Below are positions 10,999-21,904 of a DNA stretch of 64,000 bases, one piece after another. The notes beneath the pieces are model-generated. The model was not told the origin of the DNA and did not search any database. It saw only the letters and a list, made by a program, of their open reading frames with translations. Source of the stretch: Glebionis coronaria (Eukaryota > Streptophyta > Magnoliopsida > Asterales > Asteraceae); the NCBI GenBank assembly GCA_025667525.1, contig CM046877.1, forward strand, positions 294,372,364 through 294,436,363. Reading direction: 5' to 3'. The translations under genes and the position numbers were made by a program. Numbering within the stretch: the first letter of the stretch is position 1; every line of letters starts with the position of its first letter.

Positions 10999-11366
10999 TG
11001 TTGATACAAAAATTGGATGATCCTTGCTAGACCTGAATTAGGCTTAATTCAGGTAGGCTTGGCTCCGGCTCTTGCACCAAGTGAATAACTTGCTGAGATC
11101 ATGCACACTAAAGCAACACGCGTTAGACTTATCGTGGGAACGTGTCCCACGATTAGACTCCAGCGTGAGAGTAAGTAATCGGCTAGGGTTAGAAATCGCT
11201 TGTGAGTTGAGAGTATGGATAATGTAATACCTTTGTGGAACCCTTAGGGGTTCCTTATATAGGCAGTGAAACCCTAATGGGCTTACTGTTACTTCGGCCC
11301 CAAGCATAAGATAATCACCATAATTAGCTTGATTGTTATCATCTGGTTATGGTTAGTGTATATCCT
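10999..11366 (-). repeat. 5' LTR fragment of Tat-like element
   Basis: It is homologous to 6576-6943 and is cut exactly where an Athila-type LTR begins (TGATGAGACT at 11367). The missing 215 bp of LTR do not reappear after 28174. Confidence 0.85.
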
Positions 11367-12720
11367 TGATGAGACTGCTTTTATACATAGTCTCATCGTC
11401 CAAATAGGGCTTAAAATGCATTAAGTATCATCAAAATACCCATATATATGCTTGTGTTTGTTGCTTGTGTATTTTAGGTACGGATATTGAGAAAATGACA
11501 AAAGATCACAAGAATCATACAAAAACGAACACGGGAAACGAAGCCGCACAATGAACCAAGCCCTAATGAAGACTTTCCCAAGGTAAACCCTTGAAGATTT
11601 GAAGAATTATGAAGAAGGGTCCTCCAATGTAGAAGAATTGACACTTTATACCCTTATATCTTCATAATTACAAGATTGGTCCCTAAAGTTTGTCAAAATT
11701 ATAAAAAGGGCCCTCCACTTTGAAGAATTGGCAAGTTTAGCCCCTCAACAAAGCTAAACTGTCAACCATTATCCTCCACAAAGTCAAAGACATCATGAAG
11801 TCCTTCAAAGTACAAGAAATTACAAGTTTAGTCCTTTGAAAATCCCAAAATTACAAAAAGGACCCTTGACTTTCAATATTTGGCAAGAATGGTCCCTCAT
11901 CAAACAAGACTTGGCAATTTCAGTCCTCCAAAATGCTCAACATACAAGTCAAGAGCATTATCCATCAACAAAATGCCAAAACAGCCCCTCAAAAATCACA
12001 AAATGGCAAGAATTACCCCTGAAATCATTTTACAAAAGTTTTTGGGGCAAAAGTGTGAAAAGTGAAAAGTTGTTATTAAAGGATTGGGCGTTGATAGAGT
12101 TTTAAACTGAATTGAATGGAAGAAGAAAGATGGAGGACCAAAGTGGGCAGACAACCAACCTTACCTAGACCACTCATAGCCTGCCACCTCACCCCACTCA
12201 CATCTTCCACCAATCCCCATCCACCATTCTGCCACCTCACCAATCCACTCACCACCGGTTTAAACTTAATAATTAATTAAGTTTAAACTCGCGCCTAAAC
12301 ACTTATTTAAAACCCAAACAAGATCAAACCCCATGTTCTTCGTGTTCTTAATCCAATTTGGGTTTTTCTTAACCTTTGTGAATTAAACCTTAATTCACTC
12401 AAGATTTATGATTAAGGCCACTCTTAACATAACCCAACTCCTAAACACACATCACCATCAACTCACATGTATCACCACCCTTCCCCTGCCCCACTTTTTC
12501 ACCTCCAAACAAAACCATGCAGCAAATCAACGCCCCAAAGGCTTGCTTATTTTCTAAGCATGTATTGAACGTCCAAGATCACATTTTCACCTTTGGCATC
12601 TCAACAAAACGCCAAGAAGTCCAAATTCAGTCAACATATATTCAAAAATCTAAGGGCATTTTTGGGACTTCACAACTAGGGTTTATGTTATTTTTCAGCT
12701 TCCTTAGTCTCATTGTAGCC

Positions 12721-12730
12721 TATATAAAGG
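12721..12730 (+). promoter_or_regulatory. Candidate LTR TATA box
   Basis: TATATAAAGG sits about 1.35 kb into the LTR. The other LTR copy keeps it as TATATAAAGC at 25301. Conservation in both LTRs and the position suit the U3 promoter; no start site is visible directly. Confidence 0.45.
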
Positions 12731-14281
12731 CATTAGGTCTTAACATTTACGTTTGCTTTTGGTTTTTCCTTGTTCAAGCACTTGTAAATCCCATTTTCAG
12801 ATTTATGAAATTTGTGTTAAGTGTGTTGAAGAAAGACCAAGTGCCATCTTATTTATGCTTGTTTATGTTTATTGTTTACTGAATTTGAATCAAAAACCTG
12901 TTTTCAAAAGAGGAGTGTGCAAAAGTTTGCACATTTTCTTCATTTTCTTGATATTTTGCTAAGTTCTTGGTCTATCTTGGATTTCTTGGGCTATAGGGCT
13001 GATCATAGCATCCTGATATTGTGTTATCAAGGTGTGGTGAAGCTTATAACTTGGGGATACTCAAGTGTGGAGGACAAGAGTTGCATTAATCAAGGATTTT
13101 TCAAGTTTCTGATTTTGTACTTGTGCTTCTAACCTTGTTGATTCTTAGCAGGCTTTGTTGTGGAAGCTTGTGCTTGTTCTTGCCAGCACATAAGCTCAAA
13201 ATCCGTGGGTGTGGATGTACATCCATGAGGTACACACCCTTAATCCCAAAATCTGAAAATATTTTGGATATTTGTGATATTTGAGTGTTGCCTTTGTTCT
13301 TGTGTATTTTGTGGCTTATACTTGCTTGAATTTGTTGTTCTTAGCTGTTAGTGTGTTAATTGATGCTTGGGTGGTCTTAAATCTCACTTTTTCTTTGAAA
13401 AATTTGGATTTGAAAAGATAAAGGGGTGTTTGGGTCTACCTGTTTGTGATTGAATCTTGGTATTGTGTTGTTAGAAGGTATTGTTTGTACTTGGTATCTG
13501 ATATATGCCTTGTTGAGAGTGATTTGCTGTAAGTTTTTGGGTTTAAAACTTCAAATCAAACAATCTGCTATAACTTGGTGAATTTAACTGTTTTTGACCT
13601 AAGATTTTGGTGAAATCTAGTATTTGTGCATGCTTAGGGTTGAAAGTTGTTAAAACATCATTATTATAACTTATTTGATAGATATTGAGTGTTGAATCTG
13701 GCTTATTGGTCAAATACATCAGCAAAGTGTAAAACTGCATGTGTTAGGGTTCATCAGTAACATTCATAAGCTTGAATCTTGATTTAGGCTAAGCCATTGC
13801 ATGAAAACTGTTTAAACTTGTTCATTAGAGTTTATAATAGCTTGTGTATGCATTTGGTTGAATTTGGTTGGCTGATTATTGCTAAAACTGCTTATAAGTG
13901 CTCAACTGCTTATTTGTTCATGTCTGTATCATATCTGGTGCTTTATTGATTAATCTGTGCAAATTGGGTGATTGGGTTTGTGAATTTTTTATTGTTATTG
14001 ACTCCTTATGATCCAAAGATCATTTGGGTGCCTTTGTGTAATCTGAATCCCAAAAAAGTTCACTAAAGACAAAAAAGTCTATAAGTCAAGCAGTGGGAAA
14101 AGTTCCCACTGCTCAACACCCAAAACTAGCCCCTGCTAGTGTAAACTTGTACTCAGCTTATCAATAAGCTATTTTAGCTTATCCAGACTTGCAACAACTT
14201 ATTTTTGTGATAGATCTTCATTATTTGACCGATTTGAGTAGACTGGAACTTATTGGACTTTGACTTTGACTTTTTGCTAGA

Positions 14282-14295
14282 AAACCAACTTATTT
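14282..14295. repeat. Target-site duplication of the LINE (left copy)
   Basis: AAACCAACTTATTT occurs here and again at 21905-21918. The uninterrupted LTR copy (near 26856) has the site once, which confirms a 14-bp duplication. Confidence 0.9.
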
Positions 14296-15336
14296 TTTTT
14301 TCTTAACGGTAAATTTATTAAGAAAAGGCCACAAAGGCAGAAGTACAAAGCTAAAGCTTGACAAAAATTAGATGGGACACATCCCCAACTAACAAGCAAT
14401 AGCAACAAAAAAGGTATGGACAACATCCCATACTCTAAAATACTACAAGTAATGGCAATGGACAAGCCACATGCTCAATACAAATAAACAAGCAACTAAA
14501 AGAATGACAAATAGTTGCTCCCCATAACACAATCTTGATCCCAGTAGAAAAGACCAAGCTTCTGTAATCCATGGCACACCTAATACAAGGCAAGTTCTTA
14601 GCTTGTGATGAGGAAACCACTTCGGAATCCATGATTGATCTTGATTCAACCACAAAGGGAAGCAACCAAGACCAACCAATCCATCCCAATGGAAAACCCC
14701 ACCACAACTAAGAAACAAGCAGAGTAGATAAAAGAGACCTACTCAAAACGCCATCAGACTAAATGCAGGAAATAAGAGAGGTGCCAGTGTAGCACATCAC
14801 ATTCATTGCCTCCTCAAAACCCCCATCTATGTAAAACCCAGTGGGAAACCATAGAAGGGGGAAAGAGTACAACTGAACATGAATCCTCTCAATGATGCAA
14901 AACCTATATATCTATTAGCTTGACAATCAACAGATACAAGGTTAAAAAGATAACAAGGGAGGACAAAGCATCAACAGAAACAGGTTTGGGATCTAAAAAA
15001 TTGTTCAAAATGGTAGAACAAGGGAAGAAATGAACCATACCTAGCAAGACGGCACATCTTTCAGCACGCTCTAGAAGGCATAGATCACTCCCCCAAGAAC
15101 TACCCTAATGACCACTAATAGCACATCAAACCTCCACAATCCACCCCAAATGTCCTCCCAAACACCCCATCAGAAAATGGAATACCCAAGCTGCTCCACA
15201 CTCTAAACCATCGTCTTGGAACCCTTCATTCCACCAAAGAAAGCAAGTAACCTGAAAGAAACAAACGGGACCAAACAACACCCAAACAATCTGCATACCT
15301 CTCATCAGCATACAGTAGAGCATAAAACTAAAAGAA
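14296..15336 (-). other. LINE 3' UTR
   Basis: About 1 kb follows the ORF2 stop and ends at the A tail. Open frames here (for example 14435-14707) are short and match nothing I know. The minus-strand 3' end is the expected site for recognition by the element's own RT. Confidence 0.7.
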
Positions 15337-18300
15337 CTACCTATCATCAGTTTGCATATCCGTAACACCATCACAAATCTCCTTAGCTATAAGATCAGGA
15401 AGATCCCAAAGCTTAGCAGCAATATGAACATCAGTGGACCAGTTGAAATTAAGCCCAAGGAGTTTCAATCTTACCACTCTCGTAATGATACTTACCACAG
15501 CCTCAGCAGGTCTTGAAGTCTTCGCAAAAATTCTGGAGTTTCTTTCTTGCCATATATAGTAAACAGTAGCACCCCATACAAGTCTTTGGACAACGCTCCA
15601 AATAGACTTGTTGACCTTTCTAATGCAAACCCCAGAAACCACCTCAGCCCAAACATATGAAAGGTTGTCTAAATTAGCAAGGGCTTTCATTCTATCCCAA
15701 ACATATCTTGAAAAATTACAGTCAAAGAACAGGTGAGGTGCAGTTTCTAAAACAGAATTACACAAAGGACACATAACCATGTCGATACGAAACCATCTAG
15801 ATAATCTGTCTTGTGTTTTTAGCCTCCCTCTAACCGCAAGCCATAAAATGAATGAGTGGCGAGGTATGCATTGAGGAAACCAAACATGCTCATACCATAG
15901 AACCTTAGGGTCATCCTGTCTTAAAACCTTACCAACTTCACTCACACTAAAGTTAGTCGGCTCCCTATGCTTATTAAACCAAATGGCCTTATCATTATTA
16001 TCACTAAGAACAGGGACCTCAAAATTAAGCGAACTTCTATCTCTCCTATTCCAATCATGTGGCCAAGACCAAACAATCCCATTAACTCTCTCCGCCACTT
16101 TGTCTCTGATATTATAACCACTAGACTCTTTAAGGGCATCAGAAATGATATCACAAAGGAGACCTTTAGCATGCCACTTATCAACCCAAAGAAAACAGTC
16201 TTTACCATCACCAATCTTAACACCAACGAAATTCTTAATTTTATCTCTTAGCATTAGAATGTGTCTCCAAGACCAAGAAGCATGACTCTTAATCTGACAA
16301 CTCCAAATGATATAACCCTTAAGCCTATAACTATTAATCCACTTTACCCATAACGACTCTTTTCTACTAAACACATTCCACAAATGCTTAATCATCAGAC
16401 TGTCATTCATACTCCTAGTAGTCTTAATGCCTAAACCACCCTGATTTTTAGGTCTACAAATATCTTTCCAAGCAACGCTAGTAAACCCCTTTCTTCCCTC
16501 ATTAAAACCCCATAAAAAATTCTTCAACAGTTTGTCAATACTAGAACAAACATGTTTAGGCAAAACAAACATAGACGCCCAATAAACACTTAACGAGGAT
16601 AGAACAGATGAAATAAGTTGTAACTTACCTGCATACGAGAGATACTTGTTCTTCCAATCAAGAATTCTGCATTTAAGCTTGTTCATCAGAAAATTACAAT
16701 CAATATTACGAAGCTTCTTGGTAACCATAGGGACTCCTAGATACTTAACAGGAAGCTTTCCTTCAGCAAACGGCATAGCTAAGCAAATTCTAGCTTTGAT
16801 ATCATGAGAAACATTACTAAAATAAACTGTGCTTTTCTCCATACTTGGGTATAAACCAGAGCACATACTGAACTCATCCAATCCTCTTCTACGAACACTA
16901 GCCGATATTTCATCAGCATGACAAAGAAGCAACAAGTCATCCGCAAAACATAAATGTGTTAAGTTAAGCTCCTTACGAAAAGAATGAAACTTAAATCTTT
17001 TATCCATATTAATATGCCTTTTAATCATAAGATTCAAAACTTCCATGACCAAGGTAAAAAGATAGGGCGATATAGGATCACCCTGTCTTAAACCTCTACC
17101 GCTCTTAAAAAAACCATGAACTTCTCCATTAATGCATAAAGAGAAGGTTGCAGTCGTAAGGCAAACCATAATCCAATTAATCATTGTGTTATGAAAGCCA
17201 AACTTAGCAAGAATGGTTTTAAGGAAATCCCAATTAACTGTGTCATAAGCTTTCTTAATGTCAACCTTAAAGGCACAATTCTTAGAACTAGTAGAATTAT
17301 CATAACCCACCAATAACTCTTGCATAATCAAAATATTATCACTTATGTGCCTACCCGGAACAAAAGCACACTGATTACTATCCACAAGGCTATCAAGACC
17401 TTTCTTAAGCCTATTAGTTATAACCTTGCTAAGACACTTGTAAACAACATTACTACATGCTATTGGTCTATAATCCGAAAACTTCCTAGAAACTTTAAGC
17501 TTAGGAATAAGAGTAATGAGATTCGTATTCAACTCACCTAGAAGTTTACCTGAGACAAAAAACTCCTTCACAGCTTTACAAACATCCGGACCAACGTCAC
17601 TCCAAGCTCTCTTGAAAAACTTGGAAGTATAACCATCCGGGCCTGCGGCTTTATCATCCTTTATCCCAAACATAGCAATCTTTATTTCCTCATCTAAGAC
17701 GGGTCTAATCATATGCTCAGCAATCAAAGGATCAAGTTTCTTGGAGAATAAAACATCAATATCTTCAATCTGGTAAATATCATCATCTTTCTGGAAAAAT
17801 TTCTTGTAATGGTCAACAAACCGATCATAAACATCACACCCATAATAGGTATGACCTTCATCATCACAAACAGCTTCAATTCTTCTCCTACTCTTCTTGC
17901 CTTTGAGAAGCTTATGGAAATATGCCGTGTTGTTGTCTCCTTCTCTAAGCCATTCTACCTTGGTCTTCTGTCTTAGAACCCGTTCTTCATCAAGGACTGC
18001 ATCATGATAAGCCTTAGAGAACAATCTCTCCTCTTCTCTCAAGGACGGGTTGAAAGGATTTGAATCAAGTCTTCGCTGCACATCCTTAAGCTTGTCCTTA
18101 CAAGTCTTCACTTTCTCAAACACATTACCATTTTCTCTGTTAAATCTTCTCATATATTTCTTCATATTTTTCAGTCTTTTGGCCAACACATACATGGAAA
18201 AGCCATTAACCTCAACAAACCAATTTTCCTTCACCCTTTCAACAAAACCCTCCTTCTCAGCCAAGAAATTCATAAATCTGAATGACCTCGGCTTCATACT

Positions 18301-19029
18301 AGTTACCTCAGGAAAAGTGACTAGAGCAGGACAATGGTCTGAAGTCAAATAAGGTAAAAAATTAGCAAAACTTCTACCAAACATATGATTGAAGCTTTCA
18401 TTACACATAACCCTATCCAGTTTCTTAAGAATACCACTATTAGGATCATTTCGCTTCTCAATCCAAGTGTAAAACATACCACTGCTGCATAAGTCCTCCA
18501 CTTCAATAAAATGGACACACTCTCGAAAGTCATCCACTCCACTAATTCTAGATGTATAACCCCTTGAGCTCTCTTCAAAGGATAATATAACATTGAAATC
18601 CCCAAGTAACAGCCATGGGGAATCTCCAATATCATACTTGTACTCAACCAAATTTTTCCATAGGAGTCTTCGGCTCATTTCAGTTATCTCACCATATACG
18701 AAAGAGACAAAGAACCTCCTTTGATCATTCATAAACAACACCTCAAAATGCATTACTTGATCTATATGGGATATTAATCTAGCATTAATAGCCAAAGGAT
18801 TCCAGCCAACAATTAGCCTACAACCCTTTCTACTATCTACAGAGTTTGACACCCACGACCATTCCCCAAACACATTATCACACACATCCTTAACCGATTT
18901 CTTCCTCAATCTAGATTCAACTATACCAAACATACTCACATGATTTTCGCTGATAAAATCTTTTACTTCTTTCTGCATAAGGGTAGAATTTAACCCTTGT
19001 ACATTCCACACGGCTAACTTACCTATCAT
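15337..19029 (-). CDS. LINE ORF2: endonuclease-reverse transcriptase
   Basis: The 1230-codon frame encodes the enzyme of target-primed reverse transcription. Residues 1 to about 240 form an AP-type endonuclease: WNVQGLNS at the start, an active-site glutamate in GIVESRL, LLLGDFNVI, and the terminal SDHCPALV histidine motif. RT follows: LITLIPK, DYRPIACSNVVYK, KVDIKKAYDTVNWDFL, GLRQGDPISPYLF and the catalytic FADD in CFADDLLLL. A C-terminal zf-RVT domain (WFPQCIPRHSFILWLAV, MCPLCNSVLETAPHLFFDC) completes the plant L1 layout. All key motifs are present and no stop occurs. The ATG overlaps the ORF1 stop as ATGA, which suggests coupled re-initiation. Confidence 0.95.
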   Translation of the reverse strand: MIGKLAVWNVQGLNSTLMQKEVKDFISENHVSMFGIVESRLRKKSVKDVCDNVFGEWSWVSNSVDSRKGCRLIVGWNPLAINARLISHIDQVMHFEVLFMNDQRRFFVSFVYGEITEMSRRLLWKNLVEYKYDIGDSPWLLLGDFNVILSFEESSRGYTSRISGVDDFRECVHFIEVEDLCSSGMFYTWIEKRNDPNSGILKKLDRVMCNESFNHMFGRSFANFLPYLTSDHCPALVTFPEVTSMKPRSFRFMNFLAEKEGFVERVKENWFVEVNGFSMYVLAKRLKNMKKYMRRFNRENGNVFEKVKTCKDKLKDVQRRLDSNPFNPSLREEERLFSKAYHDAVLDEERVLRQKTKVEWLREGDNNTAYFHKLLKGKKSRRRIEAVCDDEGHTYYGCDVYDRFVDHYKKFFQKDDDIYQIEDIDVLFSKKLDPLIAEHMIRPVLDEEIKIAMFGIKDDKAAGPDGYTSKFFKRAWSDVGPDVCKAVKEFFVSGKLLGELNTNLITLIPKLKVSRKFSDYRPIACSNVVYKCLSKVITNRLKKGLDSLVDSNQCAFVPGRHISDNILIMQELLVGYDNSTSSKNCAFKVDIKKAYDTVNWDFLKTILAKFGFHNTMINWIMVCLTTATFSLCINGEVHGFFKSGRGLRQGDPISPYLFTLVMEVLNLMIKRHINMDKRFKFHSFRKELNLTHLCFADDLLLLCHADEISASVRRRGLDEFSMCSGLYPSMEKSTVYFSNVSHDIKARICLAMPFAEGKLPVKYLGVPMVTKKLRNIDCNFLMNKLKCRILDWKNKYLSYAGKLQLISSVLSSLSVYWASMFVLPKHVCSSIDKLLKNFLWGFNEGRKGFTSVAWKDICRPKNQGGLGIKTTRSMNDSLMIKHLWNVFSRKESLWVKWINSYRLKGYIIWSCQIKSHASWSWRHILMLRDKIKNFVGVKIGDGKDCFLWVDKWHAKGLLCDIISDALKESSGYNIRDKVAERVNGIVWSWPHDWNRRDRSSLNFEVPVLSDNNDKAIWFNKHREPTNFSVSEVGKVLRQDDPKVLWYEHVWFPQCIPRHSFILWLAVRGRLKTQDRLSRWFRIDMVMCPLCNSVLETAPHLFFDCNFSRYVWDRMKALANLDNLSYVWAEVVSGVCIRKVNKSIWSVVQRLVWGATVYYIWQERNSRIFAKTSRPAEAVVSIITRVVRLKLLGLNFNWSTDVHIAAKLWDLPDLIAKEICDGVTDMQTDDR

Positions 19030-21602
19030 TGAAAACTTGAAGGATCTGCTGCCACACCCCCTTGCATTTCTGCCATGGATACATCATGTACATTACTCAT
19101 TTTATTTTTGGACACAAACTCTGCAGTGGCGTTCGGAGCACCTTCTACATCATTATAATGTCCATTAATCCTATCCTGATAGATGTTCTCAAGTGCATCA
19201 TCGTAATACTCAACCATATCTTCTGACCATGTAGCTTTAACTTCATCCGTCAGAGACATACCCAAGTATACAAATAAATCCACTCTCAACTTATCCCTTT
19301 CCCAAGCCAACATAACCACCTTGTCAGATTCTTTTTTCACTGCTTGTTCATAAAACTTACCAAAGGCTACATTATTCTTTTTTCCTCCACACTCATCAAC
19401 GATTCTTTTTTTAGCAACCTTGGTAGCAGTCTCATGAAGACCTTCTTTAATAGCAGCAATACTCTCTTGTATCTCATCAATTCTATGTTTTATAATACTT
19501 TCCTGCGACTTTGGATCAACATTCATACTATTACTCTTCTCCTCATAATATTTCAACTCTTCCGCAGACCATTTCTTCTTGTCTTCTTCTGTCATAACAA
19601 CACCCGATTCTACAATAACATCAATAAATTTCTTCTTCTTCTCACTTGTTTCCTTTTCTCCTTCATTAACTAGAATGCCAAATCTGTTTCCTGTAGTCAC
19701 CTCATGGACCATATTGACTTTTTTCGGAGCCTCATTTGGAGTTGACTTCTTATCACTAGGAACAACAACTTTCTTCTTGACTTCATTAACTTTCTTACTC
19801 TTATCTTCCTTTGTCTCTTGCACCACTGGCTTACTACTATCATTAACTTGCTCACTTTTATTGTTTTGAACACCCTGTTTCACAGCACCATTTCTTCTAC
19901 CACCATAAATACCATTACCTCTTCCACCATTATATGAACCTCTTCCTGAGTTACTAAAACCACCCCTGCTATAACCTCCTCTTCTATTAACAACATTAGT
20001 CCATCCATCATTGCTGGCATTGCTTGCATTATTAGTATTAGTTGCTCTTATATGATTCACAGCAGGCTTAGTACTATCTCTTCCTTTCTTAACAATGCAA
20101 TTCTTCAAAATATGACCAAAAACTTTACAATTTTCACAAACCGGAGGCTTCCATGGGTATTCAACTTCCAAAACCATAGAGCGATCAGTACTCTTATAAT
20201 AAATTTCCACCTCATTCAAAAGCTCCTTTGAAGAATCAACCTCCACTAAAACCCTAGCAAAACTAGCCCTACCATATGTTTTTTCACACATCTCCGTGGT
20301 GATTCTATCCATAATGATAGGAATACCAAGTCTGCTAGCAATGCGACTAATTCCATCAACATTCCAGGCTTCCAATGGTACATTAAAAATCTTAGCCCAT
20401 ACTGGTACTTTAGTGACTTCTGGTTTAGACAAACAAATCCCCGGTTCCCATTTTTGGACGAAGAACGGTTTGTTGTCTACAAACCATGGGCCATTCTCAA
20501 GCACAGTTTGCATACCATCAACAGAGTTAAAATTACAGAAATATAAACCGCTATTATTCATCATCACATCACTGAATTGGTATGGCCTCCACATCCTTCT
20601 CAAATTCCCCAATAATTCCCTATGACTCATATGATATCCGACAAAATGACCAATGAGAGTCCTGCTCCATTTAGCACTACCTGATTCAACTATTGGATCC
20701 ATATCAGCAACTTCTTTTCCTTTGCTATTCACCAAACCTTCAACAAACTTCAATCTATTATTACCACTTACATTATCACCTGTTAAAGCCTTAACAAATG
20801 AAAACGGCTTCTTACTACTAGCCTCACTATCCTTCATCTGCTCATCCTTTACACCACTTCCTTCGCCAACCTCAAAATTACTCACTGATTTAATTCCATT
20901 ACTAGCATCCACGCTACTAACCTTAAACATACCCGGCCTTTTTTCCCCACCAAAACTAACTTTCACAGGGCTCCTAGGTTTACTTCCATTAGCAACCTTA
21001 GGATTGAAAACAGGGTTTTCAGTAAAAGGAACTGGCATAGGAGAACCCTCAGAACTACCCTTACCCTGATTCCCCTTATCAATATTCTTAACAATATTTT
21101 TAACAACACTAGGCTTACTACTATTATCACTTTTAGCAGCAACAGAGTTATCACCTACCCCTTTAGACCCAGATGCTACTTCAACCTTCTTATCACCTAC
21201 TTCACCCTTACCCCTTTCTTCATTCTCCCTATTAGGACCCCAAAACATCTCAGTATCCTCACCTGAGTTTACTAAGACGTTTTTATCACCCTTCTTAATA
21301 CCCACTTCATCAACAATCTCCATTTCTTCAACAACACCACCCAAATCACCTGACCTAACACTAGAACGAGTATTCACCCCCTTTTTAACAACAATATTCT
21401 CAGGATGCTCTAAAAAATCTTTATCAATATATTTCATGGTATTACCTGAACTAGGATTCATATTCCTAGTCGTCTTCACCGGCTTAAGCTTCCCTGATTT
21501 CCTAGGAGGTGGAACAAAATTCGTCACCGGAGGAGGTCCAACAACCTCCACCGGAGATGGTTCAACAGAACCCACCGGAGTAGTCATAGAAAGATTAGAC
21601 AT
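19026..21602 (-). CDS. LINE ORF1: RNA-binding protein (DUF4283, zinc knuckle)
   Basis: This 858-codon protein is the presumed RNA chaperone and particle protein of the LINE. The first 300 or so residues are low-complexity, rich in Ser, Lys, Gly and Pro. A DUF4283-type domain follows (SRTLIGHFVGYHMSHRELLG ... WFVDNKPFFVQKWEPG ... VWAKIFNVPLEAW). Next is a zinc knuckle, CENCKVFGHILKNC, then a Gly/Arg-rich stretch (RRGGYSRGGFSNSGRGS) and a long charged C-terminus rich in Lys and Glu. This layout matches plant L1 ORF1 proteins. It is longer than many family members, mostly through its disordered ends. The start codon is the first ATG of the open frame, 302 bp from the element end. Confidence 0.9.
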   Translation of the reverse strand: MSNLSMTTPVGSVEPSPVEVVGPPPVTNFVPPPRKSGKLKPVKTTRNMNPSSGNTMKYIDKDFLEHPENIVVKKGVNTRSSVRSGDLGGVVEEMEIVDEVGIKKGDKNVLVNSGEDTEMFWGPNRENEERGKGEVGDKKVEVASGSKGVGDNSVAAKSDNSSKPSVVKNIVKNIDKGNQGKGSSEGSPMPVPFTENPVFNPKVANGSKPRSPVKVSFGGEKRPGMFKVSSVDASNGIKSVSNFEVGEGSGVKDEQMKDSEASSKKPFSFVKALTGDNVSGNNRLKFVEGLVNSKGKEVADMDPIVESGSAKWSRTLIGHFVGYHMSHRELLGNLRRMWRPYQFSDVMMNNSGLYFCNFNSVDGMQTVLENGPWFVDNKPFFVQKWEPGICLSKPEVTKVPVWAKIFNVPLEAWNVDGISRIASRLGIPIIMDRITTEMCEKTYGRASFARVLVEVDSSKELLNEVEIYYKSTDRSMVLEVEYPWKPPVCENCKVFGHILKNCIVKKGRDSTKPAVNHIRATNTNNASNASNDGWTNVVNRRGGYSRGGFSNSGRGSYNGGRGNGIYGGRRNGAVKQGVQNNKSEQVNDSSKPVVQETKEDKSKKVNEVKKKVVVPSDKKSTPNEAPKKVNMVHEVTTGNRFGILVNEGEKETSEKKKKFIDVIVESGVVMTEEDKKKWSAEELKYYEEKSNSMNVDPKSQESIIKHRIDEIQESIAAIKEGLHETATKVAKKRIVDECGGKKNNVAFGKFYEQAVKKESDKVVMLAWERDKLRVDLFVYLGMSLTDEVKATWSEDMVEYYDDALENIYQDRINGHYNDVEGAPNATAEFVSKNKMSNVHDVSMAEMQGGVAADPSSFQ

Positions 21603-21904
21603 GAATCATGGTTTAGAGAAGGTTTAAGTAATGGATGATGGATGATTAAGGTTAGGAAGGAGGATTAGTGTAACGGTTTAGGCGGATAAGAAACAGTGAA
21701 AAAAACTTAATAAAATGGATTTAAAATGGATGAACAGGAAGATTTTATGGTGAAATTTTATATGACAATGTGTAAAATGAATAGGAGATTATGGATCTAT
21801 AATAAAATTCATGATCCCATGGATGGATCAAAAATTAATCAATGATTTCTTAATAAAATGCTTTAGGGTTTTTAGAGAGAAGTTTTTAGAGAGAAGTTAG
21901 AGAG
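21603..21904 (-). other. LINE 5' UTR
   Basis: There are 302 bp between the element end and the ORF1 ATG. The outer end has a short repeat of the type AGAGAGAAGTT on the plus strand (21876-21904). An internal promoter is expected for a LINE, but I cannot recognise one. Confidence 0.6.

Larger units (their letters stand above)
6576..11366 (-). mobile_element. Ty3/gypsy Tat-like element, internally deleted
   Basis: Minus-strand order is partial 5' LTR (11366-10999), PBS, gag, protease/RT start, deletion junction, opposite-strand additional ORF, PPT and full 3' LTR (7158-6576). The two LTRs match closely over 368 bp. The 5' LTR is cut at 11366 by an Athila-type insertion. An antisense additional ORF between pol and the 3' LTR is known for the Tat lineage (Grande, Retand), which supports the lineage call. 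The bases GTTGA at 6571-6575 could be the target duplication, but its partner is lost. Confidence 0.8.
14296..21904 (-). mobile_element. L1-type LINE, apparently intact
   Basis: This is a 7.6-kb non-LTR retrotransposon on the minus strand: 5' UTR (21904-21603), ORF1 (21602-19026), ORF2 (19029-15337), 3' UTR (15336-14296) and a short A tail, seen as T residues after the left target duplication. A 14-bp duplication (14282-14295, 21905-21918) flanks it. It lies in the 5' LTR of Athila element 1 and is absent from the matching 3' LTR site, so it inserted after that element. Both ORFs are open throughout, which suggests a recent insertion. Confidence 0.93.

Noticed and set aside
12517..13132. Overlapping open frames with hydrophobic stretches
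   Set aside because: They lie in an Athila LTR and are broken in the matching region of the other LTR (25060-25720), so they are not conserved as coding.
20296..21154. Plus-strand frames of 100 or more codons opposite LINE ORF1
   Set aside because: They are shadows of a real minus-strand ORF; their composition is that of reverse-translated Ser/Lys-rich sequence.
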